Assembly (NCBI GenBank): GCA_038205115.1
Contig: JBBRCE010000009.1
Span: 75,272 to 139,271 of the forward strand
From: JBBRCE01 sp038205115
GTDB lineage: Bacteria; Planctomycetota; Planctomycetia; Pirellulales; JBBRCE01
Reading direction: 5' to 3'
DNA length: 64,000 nucleotides
Made by a program: the position numbers and the translations under genes. This document shows, piece after piece, positions 9,291 to 18,934 of the stretch. The notes under the pieces were generated by a model. It had not been told where the DNA came from and searched no databases. It was given only the letters and a program-made list of their open reading frames with translations. The first letter of the stretch is position 1; each line of letters begins with the position of its first letter.

Positions 9291-11594
9291 ATGATCGAGT
9301 GGTTTACGGGCATCTTTCAGTCGATGGGCGGATTTTTCGAATCGCTCAGCATTTCGGCGGTGAATCCGTGGATGGCGCTGGGGGCCGTGGCCGTCGCTTC
9401 GCCGATTATCATCCACCTACTGAGCAAACGAAAATTCAAAGTTGTCGATTGGGCGGCGATGGATTTTCTGCTCGACGCCAACCGCCGCAATCGGCGTCGC
9501 GTGCGGCTTGAAAACTTACTACTGCTGCTGTTGCGCTGCCTGGTCTGTATTTTACTGGCGCTGTTAATCACTCGCCCGTTGTATAAGCCGCAGGGTCTGG
9601 CCGCCAAAGCCTTGCGGGCTTCGACACTGGAACGGATCGTGCTTCTGGACGATTCGCCCAGCATGACGGCGCGCAGCAACAACAAGACGATCTTCGACGA
9701 CGCCCGCGATGGCGTAGTCAGTTTCATTAACGAGATGTCCAGCGAGCGCTCCGGCGACTCGATGACGCTGATTCTTACGTCCTCGCCCAATCGGCCGCTG
9801 GTCGCCGGCAAGGCCATGGATACCAAGAGCGCGGAAGAACTGGTTCGGACGGTGCAAAACTTGAAGCCGTCGGACATCTCGGTTCAAATGGACAAAGCGC
9901 TGCTGGAGGTTGAAAAGTCGTTGAAGGAGCGATCCAACAACGTGAATCGCGTGGTGTATTTGATTTCCGACATGCGACGGCGCGAATGGGCCTCGACCGA
10001 CGCCACGCCCAAAGATCGGACCGTGGCGGCACTGGTGAAGCGGATTGCCGATCAAGCACAAGGTTGCTTCTTGGTGGATGTGGGCAACGATCAGATCGAT
10101 AACCTGGCCATTGCGGAAATCGCCCCGGTCAATAAGACCTTGGTCGCGAGTGTCGAGTCGCAATTTCAAGTCACCGTGCAAAACAACGGCGAACAAGACG
10201 CCGACGATGTGGAAGTCAAACTGTTCCCCGGCGATGGGTTGGAGTTGGTCAATCATATTCCGCAAATTCGCAGCCGTGAGAGCGGCTCGACATTGTTCAA
10301 CGTCACCTTCAGCGAAGTGGGCGCCGTGCCGGTCCGCGCCGAGATTCGCGCCGATGGCATGGCGGCCGATAACGTCCGCTATTTTGCCGCCCGCGTCCAC
10401 GATGGCGTCAAAGTGCTGCTGGTCAGCGGTGATCCGTTGGATGTGAAGAGTGAGACCTATCATTTGCGTACGTTCTTTAACGCCAAAGGCAGCGCGAGCA
10501 CCGGCGTCGTGGCTACGGAAATTGCCGAATCGAGTTTTGAGGGCGCGGATCTTAGTCAGTATCAAGCCATCTGGCTGTGCAACGTTTCTCCGCCCAATTT
10601 GAGCGAGAAGCGACTGAAGGGCGACAAAGACACAAAAGGCTTGGAAGATTGGGTTCGCGAGGGCGGTGGGCTGATTTTCACGCTCGGTGATCAAGTGGAC
10701 GAAGAAGCCTACAACCAGCAACTGTACGAAAATGGCAAAGGGCTATTGCCGATCAAACTCGACGGCAAGCTGGGCGACGAGTCGAAGAAAACGTGGGTCA
10801 GTTTTGCGACCGAAGCGCCTAACCATCCGCTGCTCAAGTCGTTTCGCGACTATCAAGTTACGTTTTGTCCGGCCACGCCAATCTTTCGCTGGTGGCACGG
10901 CAGCCTCTCGCCTACGGAACTTACGGCCGGCCGCGTTTCGCTGGTCGTTTCGTTTACCGATGCGGACAGTTCGCCCGCAGTTGTCGAAAAACCGTTTGGC
11001 GCGGGTCATGTGGTGGCCATCACCACGCCGCTGTGCGGTCAGTGGAACTTCTGGGAGACAGACCCAACCGAGCCCATGGCGTTCCTCGATTTCAATTCTT
11101 ATGTCGCCCGTAAACTGGTCGGCGAGGGCAATCTCACGGTCGGCACGCCGATTCATCACGAATTCGATCCCAGCAAGTTCGCTCGTGACGCCAAACTCCA
11201 ACCGCCGGTTGGCGACTCGCAGACCATTCAGGCCACGGAAATTCCGGCTGCCGCGCGGCGGAACGAGGCCGATAGCTGGTCGTTGGATTACGAAGATGCA
11301 GCCGCGGTGGGAATTTACCAACTGGCCATGAATCGGATTACTGGCGAAACGCAAAATGTGATGTTTGCGGCCAATTTGGATGCCAGCGAAAGCGATTTGC
11401 ACCGCGTTGAAGATAGCGAGCTGCGGAAGATGTTTGCCGACTCAAAAGTGGAAATCTCGCATGGCCGCGCCGCGTTAACGCTGGGCGCCATTGGCGCTCG
11501 CGATGAATATTGGAAGAAGATTCTGCTACTGTTGGTTGTGGCCTTATGCTGCGAGCAGGGACTGGCCTGGTATTTTGGACAGAAACGGCAGTAG
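9291..11594 (+). CDS. BatA-like VWA-domain membrane protein
   Basis: 767 aa. The N-terminal BatA module has two membrane helices around the motif IIIHLLSKRKFKVVDWAAMD and a second helix LLLLLLRCLVCILLALLIT. A VWA domain follows with MIDAS residues LLDDSPSMTA (DxSxS). The large middle region looks like a periplasmic Ig-like/CARDB segment (VQNNGEQDADDVEVKLFPGD) followed by a GATase-like portion (KVLLVSGDP, EGGGLIFTLGD). A C-terminal membrane helix (KILLLLVVALCCEQGLAWYF) anchors the end. Known Bat proteins form membrane complexes with MoxR. This one is much longer than a typical ~330-residue BatA, as is common in planctomycetes. Confidence 0.85.
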   Translation: MIEWFTGIFQSMGGFFESLSISAVNPWMALGAVAVASPIIIHLLSKRKFKVVDWAAMDFLLDANRRNRRRVRLENLLLLLLRCLVCILLALLITRPLYKPQGLAAKALRASTLERIVLLDDSPSMTARSNNKTIFDDARDGVVSFINEMSSERSGDSMTLILTSSPNRPLVAGKAMDTKSAEELVRTVQNLKPSDISVQMDKALLEVEKSLKERSNNVNRVVYLISDMRRREWASTDATPKDRTVAALVKRIADQAQGCFLVDVGNDQIDNLAIAEIAPVNKTLVASVESQFQVTVQNNGEQDADDVEVKLFPGDGLELVNHIPQIRSRESGSTLFNVTFSEVGAVPVRAEIRADGMAADNVRYFAARVHDGVKVLLVSGDPLDVKSETYHLRTFFNAKGSASTGVVATEIAESSFEGADLSQYQAIWLCNVSPPNLSEKRLKGDKDTKGLEDWVREGGGLIFTLGDQVDEEAYNQQLYENGKGLLPIKLDGKLGDESKKTWVSFATEAPNHPLLKSFRDYQVTFCPATPIFRWWHGSLSPTELTAGRVSLVVSFTDADSSPAVVEKPFGAGHVVAITTPLCGQWNFWETDPTEPMAFLDFNSYVARKLVGEGNLTVGTPIHHEFDPSKFARDAKLQPPVGDSQTIQATEIPAAARRNEADSWSLDYEDAAAVGIYQLAMNRITGETQNVMFAANLDASESDLHRVEDSELRKMFADSKVEISHGRAALTLGAIGARDEYWKKILLLLVVALCCEQGLAWYFGQKRQ

Positions 11595-11715
11595 GCGAGC
11601 AAATGGTGTTGGCGCGTGTTGAAGCGTGTGTGTTGACGTCTGCGTTCAGATCGATTCAAAATCCGGTTTACAAAGTCGTTCCGCGGGCAGCGGCGGACTT
11701 TTCAAAGGAGTGCGG

Positions 11716-14382
11716 ATGATGAAAACCTTGCTTGGATATTACGACGGTCGGGCGATGTGCTTGCGCGTTCGCGGCGCGGCCTTGCGCGTCCGTGTTGCGT
11801 TTTTGTTCGCGACTGCGGCGTTGGGAATCGGCTGCTGTTTGTGGCCGTCGTCGGCCGCGGCGCAAGTCATGGTGCAGCGGAAGATGTTTGCGCAACCGCC
11901 TGGCGACGATGGCGAGATGCAACCCAAGGACGCGGCGAGCGATGCCGGTTCACTCGAGAACGATCCCGAGATTGAACGGATTTTGCACCGCGCCACGCAA
12001 GCCAGAGACGACAGCCGTTTCGATCTCGCGGCCACGCTGTTGCAGAAAGTGCTCGATAACCCGAGCGCTTTGCCCATTCCGCGGAAACCGGCGCCGGCGG
12101 TCGATCCCAGCGACAAATTCCAACTCTTCTATTATGGGTCGATTCGCGACGAAGCGGAAAATCTGTTAAGCACGATGCCGACCGAGGGATTGCACGTTTA
12201 CCGGCTCACGGCCGATGGCGAAGCCCGCGGGTTGCTGGCGACTCCGCCCGGTCCGCAACGCGATCGAGCGCTGGCTGAAGTGGTGCGGCGGTTTTTCATG
12301 AGTTCGGTGGGCGATGATGCCGCATACGAGCTTGGCTGTAATTTTCTGGATCGCTCCGAGTTTGTCGCGGCTAGCCGATTGTTCGGCAAAATTCTGGCGC
12401 GCCATCCGGATCCTTCAGTGCCGCGTGAACAGATCATGCTGCGATTGGCAGTCGCGCAAGCGCACGGCGGTGACTTCAAACAGGCCGACAAGACGCTGGC
12501 CGAACTAAATCGGTCCGGCGGTTCGCGCCTACCGCGCGGCTTGCTGGCTGCGGCCACTGAGGATATCCGCCAACAGGCGACGGCAGTCACACAACCATCA
12601 ATTGCAAATACCAGTTGGCTGGTTGCAATGGGCAACGCGGCTCGCGATGGCATCATGCCGCCACTGGCGTCAAACTATCTGCGCGGCAGCCTGGGCGAAC
12701 TGTGGTCGCAGTCGTTTCAGTTGCCGTCTCAAAATCCCGTCGCGGGCGAAAACGTGATCTCCTCGGCTGGTCGCATCGTGTTCATTGGCGGTCGTGGCAG
12801 GGTGGTCCGAAGCACCGCGGATACCCCCTCGGATATCGTCAAACGTTGGGAACGCGGCAATTGGATGCCAGCCGGGCAAATGGTGTTCGATGGCAACCAT
12901 ATTTGGGTCAAGGTCTACAGCAAGAAGCTGGCCACCGAGGGCAACGCCGCTCAGGAATTGGCGGTGGAACAACTCGTCTGCTACGACGCGCAAACCGGCG
13001 CTGAACTCTGTCGAACGCGCGAAGACGTCCACGCGCCGGACATGACGCTGACCACGATGCGCAATCTCGCGCGGCAAATGGGCATGGTTTCCACGGCCGA
13101 GAACCGCCCGTTTGGTCCTGATGAATTGGCCGGATTTGGCGACCGGGTTACGAAATCGTTCAGCGTGATTGACGGCGTGGCGTATCAGTTGGAATCCGCT
13201 CGCGACGCGGACAAGGCGGCCAACGATGCGGAACAGCAGCAGGCCATGATGTGGAACGGAAATCAAGTCGACCCTGTCCGCTCCAACTTCCTTGCGGCCT
13301 ACAAAGTCTACGCCACGAAACCGGCCAGTTCCGGCAATGACACCAGCGGAAAGTTCCTCTACGAGCGCGGAGCCGATCCCATCAAGGACGGCCAAAAACT
13401 CGAAGTTCGTTTTATGTCCGCTCCGCTGGCCTGCGCGGGGCAGTTGGTTGTGCCGGTTCGCGAAGGCAATTCGCTGTGGATGTATGGGCTGGATCCCGCC
13501 AACAAGGCCGCCACGCTCTGGAAAACCTTTTTGTGCGACGAACCGCGCAACGGCTGCGTGCCCGGCATCACAACCGGCATTGCGGTTGATGGTGGCGACA
13601 TCTACGTGGCCAGCGGCAGCGGTTTGGTGTTTGCCATCGAGGGCGGCACGGGCCTGATCCGTTGGGTCACACGCTACAAACGCGATGCAGCGCCTTCCAG
13701 CAATGTCAACCAAAATCAATGGACCGTCGCTGCCACCCGCGGGATGTCGATCAAAGGCTGGGACGACGACTCGCTCATCGTCCACGGCGGGTTGTTGGTC
13801 GTGGCGCCGTCCGATGCCGATTTTCTGTTTGCACTGGATCGAATCAGTGGCGAAATGCGCTGGAATACGCCGCGCGTCAGCGGCCGCTACTTGCTGGGCG
13901 TTCTTAACGAGCGGCTCTACTACGCCGGCACCGACGCCGTGCATTGCCTCAAGGTGGGCGGCGGATTGCGGCTGTGGGACGCCAGCCTCGGCACGGACGT
14001 GCCATCGCGCGGACGCGGATGCCTGACCGCCGACGCCATCTATATGCCCGCCAAGGATTCGATTGTCAAAATCGATCCTAAATCGGGCAAGCGGCTGGTG
14101 CAGGTCGGCGTGAATCCGGCGCAAAAATCCGCCGAGCACGAAGCGCCGCCGGTTGGCAATTTGTTTTCCAATGGCGAACGGCTGTACTACGTTGGTCCCG
14201 ACCGGCTGGTGGCCTTGGAGAACGCCAAGGAAATCGAAATGAACACCCTGCCCGATTCCGCCAAGGACAAACCAGACCCAGACTCCAAACCGGCGGTCGA
14301 AAAATCGTCCGCTGAAAAACCAGCGGCCGAAGCTGCTGCTGCTCAGCCGACCTCCGAAGAACGAGATCCCTCTTTCCCTTAA
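11716..14382 (+). CDS. Exported PQQ-like beta-propeller protein with helical N-terminal domain
   Basis: 888 aa from ATG 11716, set by AAGGAG five bases upstream. A signal peptide with a long hydrophobic core (FLFATAALGIGCCLWPSSAAAQ) ends near residue 51. Residues ~80-290 are helical and TPR-like (LHRATQARDDSRFDLAATLL, ASRLFGKILARHPDPS). Residues ~330-840 carry repeated PQQ-type blades (YDAQTGAELCR, IYVASGSGLVFAIEGGTGLI, FALDRISGEMRWNTPRVSG). The tail is rich in K/P/A/E. No enzymatic residues are evident; a periplasmic scaffold or sensor is likely. It is followed 25 bases later by another propeller protein. Confidence 0.75.
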   Translation: MMKTLLGYYDGRAMCLRVRGAALRVRVAFLFATAALGIGCCLWPSSAAAQVMVQRKMFAQPPGDDGEMQPKDAASDAGSLENDPEIERILHRATQARDDSRFDLAATLLQKVLDNPSALPIPRKPAPAVDPSDKFQLFYYGSIRDEAENLLSTMPTEGLHVYRLTADGEARGLLATPPGPQRDRALAEVVRRFFMSSVGDDAAYELGCNFLDRSEFVAASRLFGKILARHPDPSVPREQIMLRLAVAQAHGGDFKQADKTLAELNRSGGSRLPRGLLAAATEDIRQQATAVTQPSIANTSWLVAMGNAARDGIMPPLASNYLRGSLGELWSQSFQLPSQNPVAGENVISSAGRIVFIGGRGRVVRSTADTPSDIVKRWERGNWMPAGQMVFDGNHIWVKVYSKKLATEGNAAQELAVEQLVCYDAQTGAELCRTREDVHAPDMTLTTMRNLARQMGMVSTAENRPFGPDELAGFGDRVTKSFSVIDGVAYQLESARDADKAANDAEQQQAMMWNGNQVDPVRSNFLAAYKVYATKPASSGNDTSGKFLYERGADPIKDGQKLEVRFMSAPLACAGQLVVPVREGNSLWMYGLDPANKAATLWKTFLCDEPRNGCVPGITTGIAVDGGDIYVASGSGLVFAIEGGTGLIRWVTRYKRDAAPSSNVNQNQWTVAATRGMSIKGWDDDSLIVHGGLLVVAPSDADFLFALDRISGEMRWNTPRVSGRYLLGVLNERLYYAGTDAVHCLKVGGGLRLWDASLGTDVPSRGRGCLTADAIYMPAKDSIVKIDPKSGKRLVQVGVNPAQKSAEHEAPPVGNLFSNGERLYYVGPDRLVALENAKEIEMNTLPDSAKDKPDPDSKPAVEKSSAEKPAAEAAAAQPTSEERDPSFP

Positions 14383-14407
14383 ATGACGAAGATTATCGGC
14401 GTTAACG

Positions 14408-16135
14408 ATGGCCCGTGAATTACTCTCAATCGTGCGTTTCGGCTGCCTGCTGCTAACGGCATGCTTGGCGTTTGTCGCCCGGCCTGCTTGCGCGCAACTG
14501 GCGCCGCAGGGACGTGTGATTGTCATCCAAAACAACCAGCCGGTTGCTCCAGAAACTGCACCAGTCGCGTCGACCACGGCAGCCGACAACGACCCGTATA
14601 AGGCGGTCTTGTCGGATTTTTCCGTGACGTCAGATGTCCAGGGCATTGGGCAGTATCTCACCAAGTTGCATCCGACGCCCGATATGCAAAAACTGGTCGC
14701 AAAACTGGTCGCCAAGCTTTCGGACGACGACTTTTCTGCGCGTGACGGCGCGATGAAGCAACTGCTGAAAATGCCGACCATTCCGATCGAGCAATTGGAA
14801 AAGATCCAGTCTGGCGGCGACCCCGAAGCCGCCTGGCGGGCCAAGGAAGTGTTGACCGAGGGCAGTAAGAAACACGCCATGATTCTCGGTGCCGCGCTGC
14901 GGACCATCACCCGCAAGCAGCTCAAGGGCTTGACCAAAGAAGTGCTGGCGACCTTTCCGTTTTGCCTGGACGATTCGCTGGTGTTTGCGGCCCGCAGCGC
15001 GCTGGCCGTAACGGCCCGTGCCGAGGATGCGGACCTGCTGCGTGCGGCTGGCAAGGATGCAAAGTTGGAAGTCCGCGTTGCCGCTGCCGAAGCACTCACT
15101 GCCGCCATGGGTCCGCAAGCCGCCGCGGACTTGAAGAAACTGTTGAACTCCGCCGATGAACGCGTGCGGTTGGCAGCCGCCCGTGGGCTCGGAAGTTTCG
15201 GTGATCGCGACTGTCTAAAAGCGTTCGGCAAACTGCTGTCCGCCGAGGACATTTCCGTGCGCGCCGCCGCGATCCAATCGCTGCGGACCATGTCGGGCGA
15301 GAAATTTACTTTCGTCGCTTACGAAAAGCCCGAACTCCGCCAGCAGCAGGCCGAAGTTTGGACGAAATGGATTTCCGAACAGGGTGCCACCGCCAAATTG
15401 CTGCCTATCAATAGCCGTACAGCCGAGTTGGGCCGCACGCTGGTGAGCTTTTTTCAAGATGCAAAAATCGTTGAATACGGGCCCGACGGCAAGCAAATTT
15501 GGCAAACGAACATTTTGCAACCCTGGGGCGTGCAAGGGCTGTCCAACGGCCACCGACTCGTTGCCACCTGGGGACAACAACAAGTGATCGAGTATGACGA
15601 GTCCGGAAAAGAAATCTGGAAGCGCGACCATCTGCCGGGCAATCCCTACAGCGTGGAGCGACTCGAAAATGGCAACACGCTGGTGACGATGTCGGATGCC
15701 AACCGCGTATTGGAAGTGACGCCTGATGGTAAAGACGCCAACTCGATCGAAGTCAAAGGTCGCCCTTCGGATGCGCATCGTCTGGCGGACGGCACGACTT
15801 TGATTGCCGTTCAGCAAACCAACAAGGTGGTGGAAGTCGATTCGTCCGGCAAAGAGATTTGGAGCAAAACCGGATGCCAAACGCCGACCGCCGTGCATCG
15901 GCTGGAAAACGGCAACACGCTGGTCGCCGAGCATGGCGTCTCACGGATTGCTGAATACAGCCGCGACGGTAAAGAAATTTGGAGCTTCAATATTGCCGCT
16001 CCTTACGATGCCCAGCGGTTGGACAACGGAAATACGATCATCGCGCATGGGCGGGGTGTAACCGAGGTTGATCGCGATGGCAAAGAAGTTTGGAATCAGC
16101 CGGGCCGGCTTTGCAATCGTGTCAGTCGTTATTAG
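14408..16135 (+). CDS. Exported HEAT-repeat / beta-propeller protein
   Basis: 575 aa. Signal peptide to about residue 30 (LLLTACLAFVARPACAQ). Residues ~75-300 form HEAT-like helical repeats (VRVAAAEALTAAMGPQAAAD, RVRLAAARGLGSFGDRDCLK). Residues ~335-575 form a propeller whose blades share D-G/S-G-K-E-I-W (DGKQIW, SGKEIW, SGKEIW, DGKEIW, DGKEVW) and H-R-L-x-x-G-T/N-T-L-x. This blade type occurs in PQQ-like and arylsulfotransferase-type propellers, but I see no catalytic site. The gene probably belongs with its neighbours to one envelope complex. Confidence 0.75.
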   Translation: MARELLSIVRFGCLLLTACLAFVARPACAQLAPQGRVIVIQNNQPVAPETAPVASTTAADNDPYKAVLSDFSVTSDVQGIGQYLTKLHPTPDMQKLVAKLVAKLSDDDFSARDGAMKQLLKMPTIPIEQLEKIQSGGDPEAAWRAKEVLTEGSKKHAMILGAALRTITRKQLKGLTKEVLATFPFCLDDSLVFAARSALAVTARAEDADLLRAAGKDAKLEVRVAAAEALTAAMGPQAAADLKKLLNSADERVRLAAARGLGSFGDRDCLKAFGKLLSAEDISVRAAAIQSLRTMSGEKFTFVAYEKPELRQQQAEVWTKWISEQGATAKLLPINSRTAELGRTLVSFFQDAKIVEYGPDGKQIWQTNILQPWGVQGLSNGHRLVATWGQQQVIEYDESGKEIWKRDHLPGNPYSVERLENGNTLVTMSDANRVLEVTPDGKDANSIEVKGRPSDAHRLADGTTLIAVQQTNKVVEVDSSGKEIWSKTGCQTPTAVHRLENGNTLVAEHGVSRIAEYSRDGKEIWSFNIAAPYDAQRLDNGNTIIAHGRGVTEVDRDGKEVWNQPGRLCNRVSRY

Positions 16136-16211
16136 TGGTTTGCCCTGCCGGCCGCAAGCAACGCGGCCCGTAGCGGAAAACACCTTCGAAATCTGGGATT
16201 TTTGATCAGTA

Positions 16212-18815
16212 ATGTATTACTTGCTTCGCATTTCGGGTTTTGACACCAGCCGCATTCCCGACGGCGCGGAAACGCGATTCGCCTGGGGAAATCCGCAGGT
16301 GTCGTGGATGGCACTCCTTTACTTGGCGCTGGTGGCCGGGTTGGCGTACGGCGTGTTTTATCTCTATCGCCGGGAGCTCGACACCTGCCCACGTTGGGCC
16401 CGATTGACGCTGGCGACCATCCGCGTAGGCATCCTGTTGCTACTCGCGCTGGTGTTTTTGAATCCGACCGTGGCCTGGGTCAAAAAGACCGAATTCGAGC
16501 CGTACGTTGTGCTGCTGATCGACGGATCGCAATCGTTTGGCAAAGTGGACAGTTACCTGGATGAGACGTCCATTGCGCCCGTATTGGCCGCCACGGGTCG
16601 CACGGCCGAATCGATCCGCGCCAAGCCGCCGACGCGCCTCGAGATTGCCGCCGACATTTTCAACAAGGACAACGGTGCCATCCTCCGACAACTGGCGAGT
16701 CGCGGAAACCTTAAGGTCATGACTTTTGCCAGCAAGACCAGCGATGTCTATTCGCTGCGTCGCGAAGGCAAATCCAGCGACGCCAAAACCGAAAGCGAAA
16801 AGCTACTCGACAAGCCAGCCGGCGGTGCCAATTTGCCAGCGCTGGGTGACAATTCTGCTCTGGCCACTTCGGGCGTGGCTCCCGATGCCGCGGCAACCTC
16901 AGACGGCAAAACGCCGCCCACCCTGGTCCAGTTGCCGCCGCTGTCAGCAACGGGCTCCAGCACGCTGATTGCCAAGGCCATTCGCGAAACACTGAAGAAA
17001 ATGCCCGGCAGTCCGATTGCCGGAATCGTACTGGTCAGCGACGGTCAAGATACGGCCAAAGACGATGACCCGCTGGCCGCGGCCGATCGCGCCGGCCTGC
17101 AAAAAACGCCGCTGTTCACCGTTGGCGTGGGCGATCCGAATAAGCCCAAGAGCATCACGCTCACGGATTTTTATGCCGACGAGCAAGTATGGCGTTCCGA
17201 TCCCTTCGAAATGCAAGCCACGGTGCAGTCGCAAGGCTTCGACAAACTGGAAATCGAAATTGAACTGACCGAGCAAGCGCTGGACGCCAACGGCACGCCG
17301 GTCGGCAGCGCCACCAGTATCGAACGCCGCAAGCTGACGCTCAACGAAACCGGCGGACCGCAAAAGATCGCGTTCAAGCACGCGCAAAAAAAGAATGGCT
17401 CCTACGTTTACACCGCGCAAATTCCGCCGCAAAAGGACGAATCGCCCGACGCCGTCAACATTAAAACGGTCAATGTCAAAGTGCTGGAAGAAAAAGCTCG
17501 CGTGCTGCTGATCGCCGGCGCGCCGACGTGGGAATATCGCCTGGTTTCCGGATTGTATATCCGCGATCCAACCATTGACGTTTCCTGTTGGTTGCAGTCG
17601 ATGGACCCGGAAATGCAGCAAGAGGGCAACACGCCCATCGCCAAGTTGCCGTTTACCTACGAAGAACTTGGCAAATACGACTTGATCATGATGTTCGATC
17701 CCGAGCCGGAAGAATTTAATGAAGCCTGGTTCGCCGCCCTGAAAAAGTATGTCGCCGATCGTGCAGGCGGATTCTTGTACATGGCCGGACCAAAATATTC
17801 CAGTCGCTTTTTTTCCACCGCGCGGACGCAAGCCATTAAAGACGTTTTGCCGGTGACGCTGACCGACGTCAACGCCATGGAGTTGGAATCGCTCACCGCC
17901 AAAAGCAATCGCGAGTGGCCGCTGAGCGTTGTGCCGGCCGAGTTGGATCATCCCGTGATGCGGTTCGATACCGACGCCAAGACCAATCGGGATCGCTGGG
18001 AAAAAATGCCAGGCATCTTCTGGAGTTTTCCGCTCAAAGACATCAAACCGGCATCGCACGTACTGCTGGAACACAGCGATATCGACCTGCGCACGCCGCG
18101 CGGGCCACGGCCCCTGCTGGTGACCAATCAGTATGGCGGCGGGCGCACGGCCTTCATGGGCTTCAACGGCACGTGGCGCTGGCGGCGCGTCGGTCGAGAC
18201 GCCGAATATTTCAATAAGTACTGGGTGCAAATGTGTCGCTACCTGGTCGAAGGAAAATTGCTGTCCAGCAAACGCCGCGGCACGATCGATCTGGGCGGCG
18301 AAAAATTCCACGTCGGAGATCAGATCGTTATCAAGGCAAACCTCACCGATGCCGGTTTCCGTCCGCTGGAGGAAAAGAAAGTCGTCGCCAAAGTGGCCGA
18401 CGCCAAAGGCAACGCGTTCAATCTGGATCTTAAGCCCTCGGCCAGTGGGCAATTCACCGGCTCCATGATTGGTTCAAGCCTCGGCAAGAACCGCATCACC
18501 ATCAACTTGCCCGGCGAAAAGACGGGCGAGGCGGTGTCGGTCTCTAAGGATTTCGACGTGGAAGTTTCGCGCATTGAATTCGACGATTCCCGGCTGAATC
18601 GCGGAAAACTTCGCGAATGGGCCGAGAAGTCGGGCGGCAAGTATTTCGATATCGACCACGTGAGCGAAATTGCCGCCAACATTCCCGATCGCACCGAGAC
18701 GCAACCGCTGATCAGCAAGCCAGAACATTTATGGGATAACAGTCACGTGCTCATCCTGCTGGTGGCGCTGTTGACCATCGAGTGGGCGGCCCGCAAGCGA
18801 TTCAAGCTGATGTAA
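16212..18815 (+). CDS. VWA / glutamine-amidotransferase-like membrane protein
   Basis: 867 aa. Two N-terminal membrane helices (SWMALLYLALVAGLAYGVFY and RVGILLLLALVFLNPTVAW) are followed by a VWA domain with MIDAS motif LLIDGSQSFG and a later VWA strand IVLVSDGQDT. The centre (~430-700) looks like a class I glutamine amidotransferase-type flavodoxin fold (VLLIAGAPTWEYR, GGFLYMAGPKYSS, NQYGGGRTAFMGFNGTWRW). I do not see a Cys-His-Glu triad, so amidotransferase activity is not claimed. A C-terminal helix (HVLILLVALLTIEWAARKRF) closes the protein. This architecture is frequent beside BatA and MoxR in planctomycetes. Confidence 0.8.
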   Translation: MYYLLRISGFDTSRIPDGAETRFAWGNPQVSWMALLYLALVAGLAYGVFYLYRRELDTCPRWARLTLATIRVGILLLLALVFLNPTVAWVKKTEFEPYVVLLIDGSQSFGKVDSYLDETSIAPVLAATGRTAESIRAKPPTRLEIAADIFNKDNGAILRQLASRGNLKVMTFASKTSDVYSLRREGKSSDAKTESEKLLDKPAGGANLPALGDNSALATSGVAPDAAATSDGKTPPTLVQLPPLSATGSSTLIAKAIRETLKKMPGSPIAGIVLVSDGQDTAKDDDPLAAADRAGLQKTPLFTVGVGDPNKPKSITLTDFYADEQVWRSDPFEMQATVQSQGFDKLEIEIELTEQALDANGTPVGSATSIERRKLTLNETGGPQKIAFKHAQKKNGSYVYTAQIPPQKDESPDAVNIKTVNVKVLEEKARVLLIAGAPTWEYRLVSGLYIRDPTIDVSCWLQSMDPEMQQEGNTPIAKLPFTYEELGKYDLIMMFDPEPEEFNEAWFAALKKYVADRAGGFLYMAGPKYSSRFFSTARTQAIKDVLPVTLTDVNAMELESLTAKSNREWPLSVVPAELDHPVMRFDTDAKTNRDRWEKMPGIFWSFPLKDIKPASHVLLEHSDIDLRTPRGPRPLLVTNQYGGGRTAFMGFNGTWRWRRVGRDAEYFNKYWVQMCRYLVEGKLLSSKRRGTIDLGGEKFHVGDQIVIKANLTDAGFRPLEEKKVVAKVADAKGNAFNLDLKPSASGQFTGSMIGSSLGKNRITINLPGEKTGEAVSVSKDFDVEVSRIEFDDSRLNRGKLREWAEKSGGKYFDIDHVSEIAANIPDRTETQPLISKPEHLWDNSHVLILLVALLTIEWAARKRFKLM

Positions 18816-18934
18816 CTCAGTTCCGTTGGGCGATTGCGATTGCCAATTACGTCGGCCATGCAACGCAAAACCGATTCCAAACCTACCACGCACGCCGGTG
18901 CGCAACGACCAGCTCGCGATTGAGATTTTCCGCA

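Noticed and set aside
12670..15291. An 873-codon open frame on the minus strand across the propeller genes
   Set aside because: It is antisense to two genes with signal peptides, blade repeats and ribosome-binding sites; its translation is rich in Arg/Ser/Ala without any domain, as expected for an antisense shadow in GC-rich DNA.
16944..18452. A 502-codon minus-strand open frame
   Set aside because: Shadow of the VWA/GATase-like gene, with no recognisable domain or start signal.
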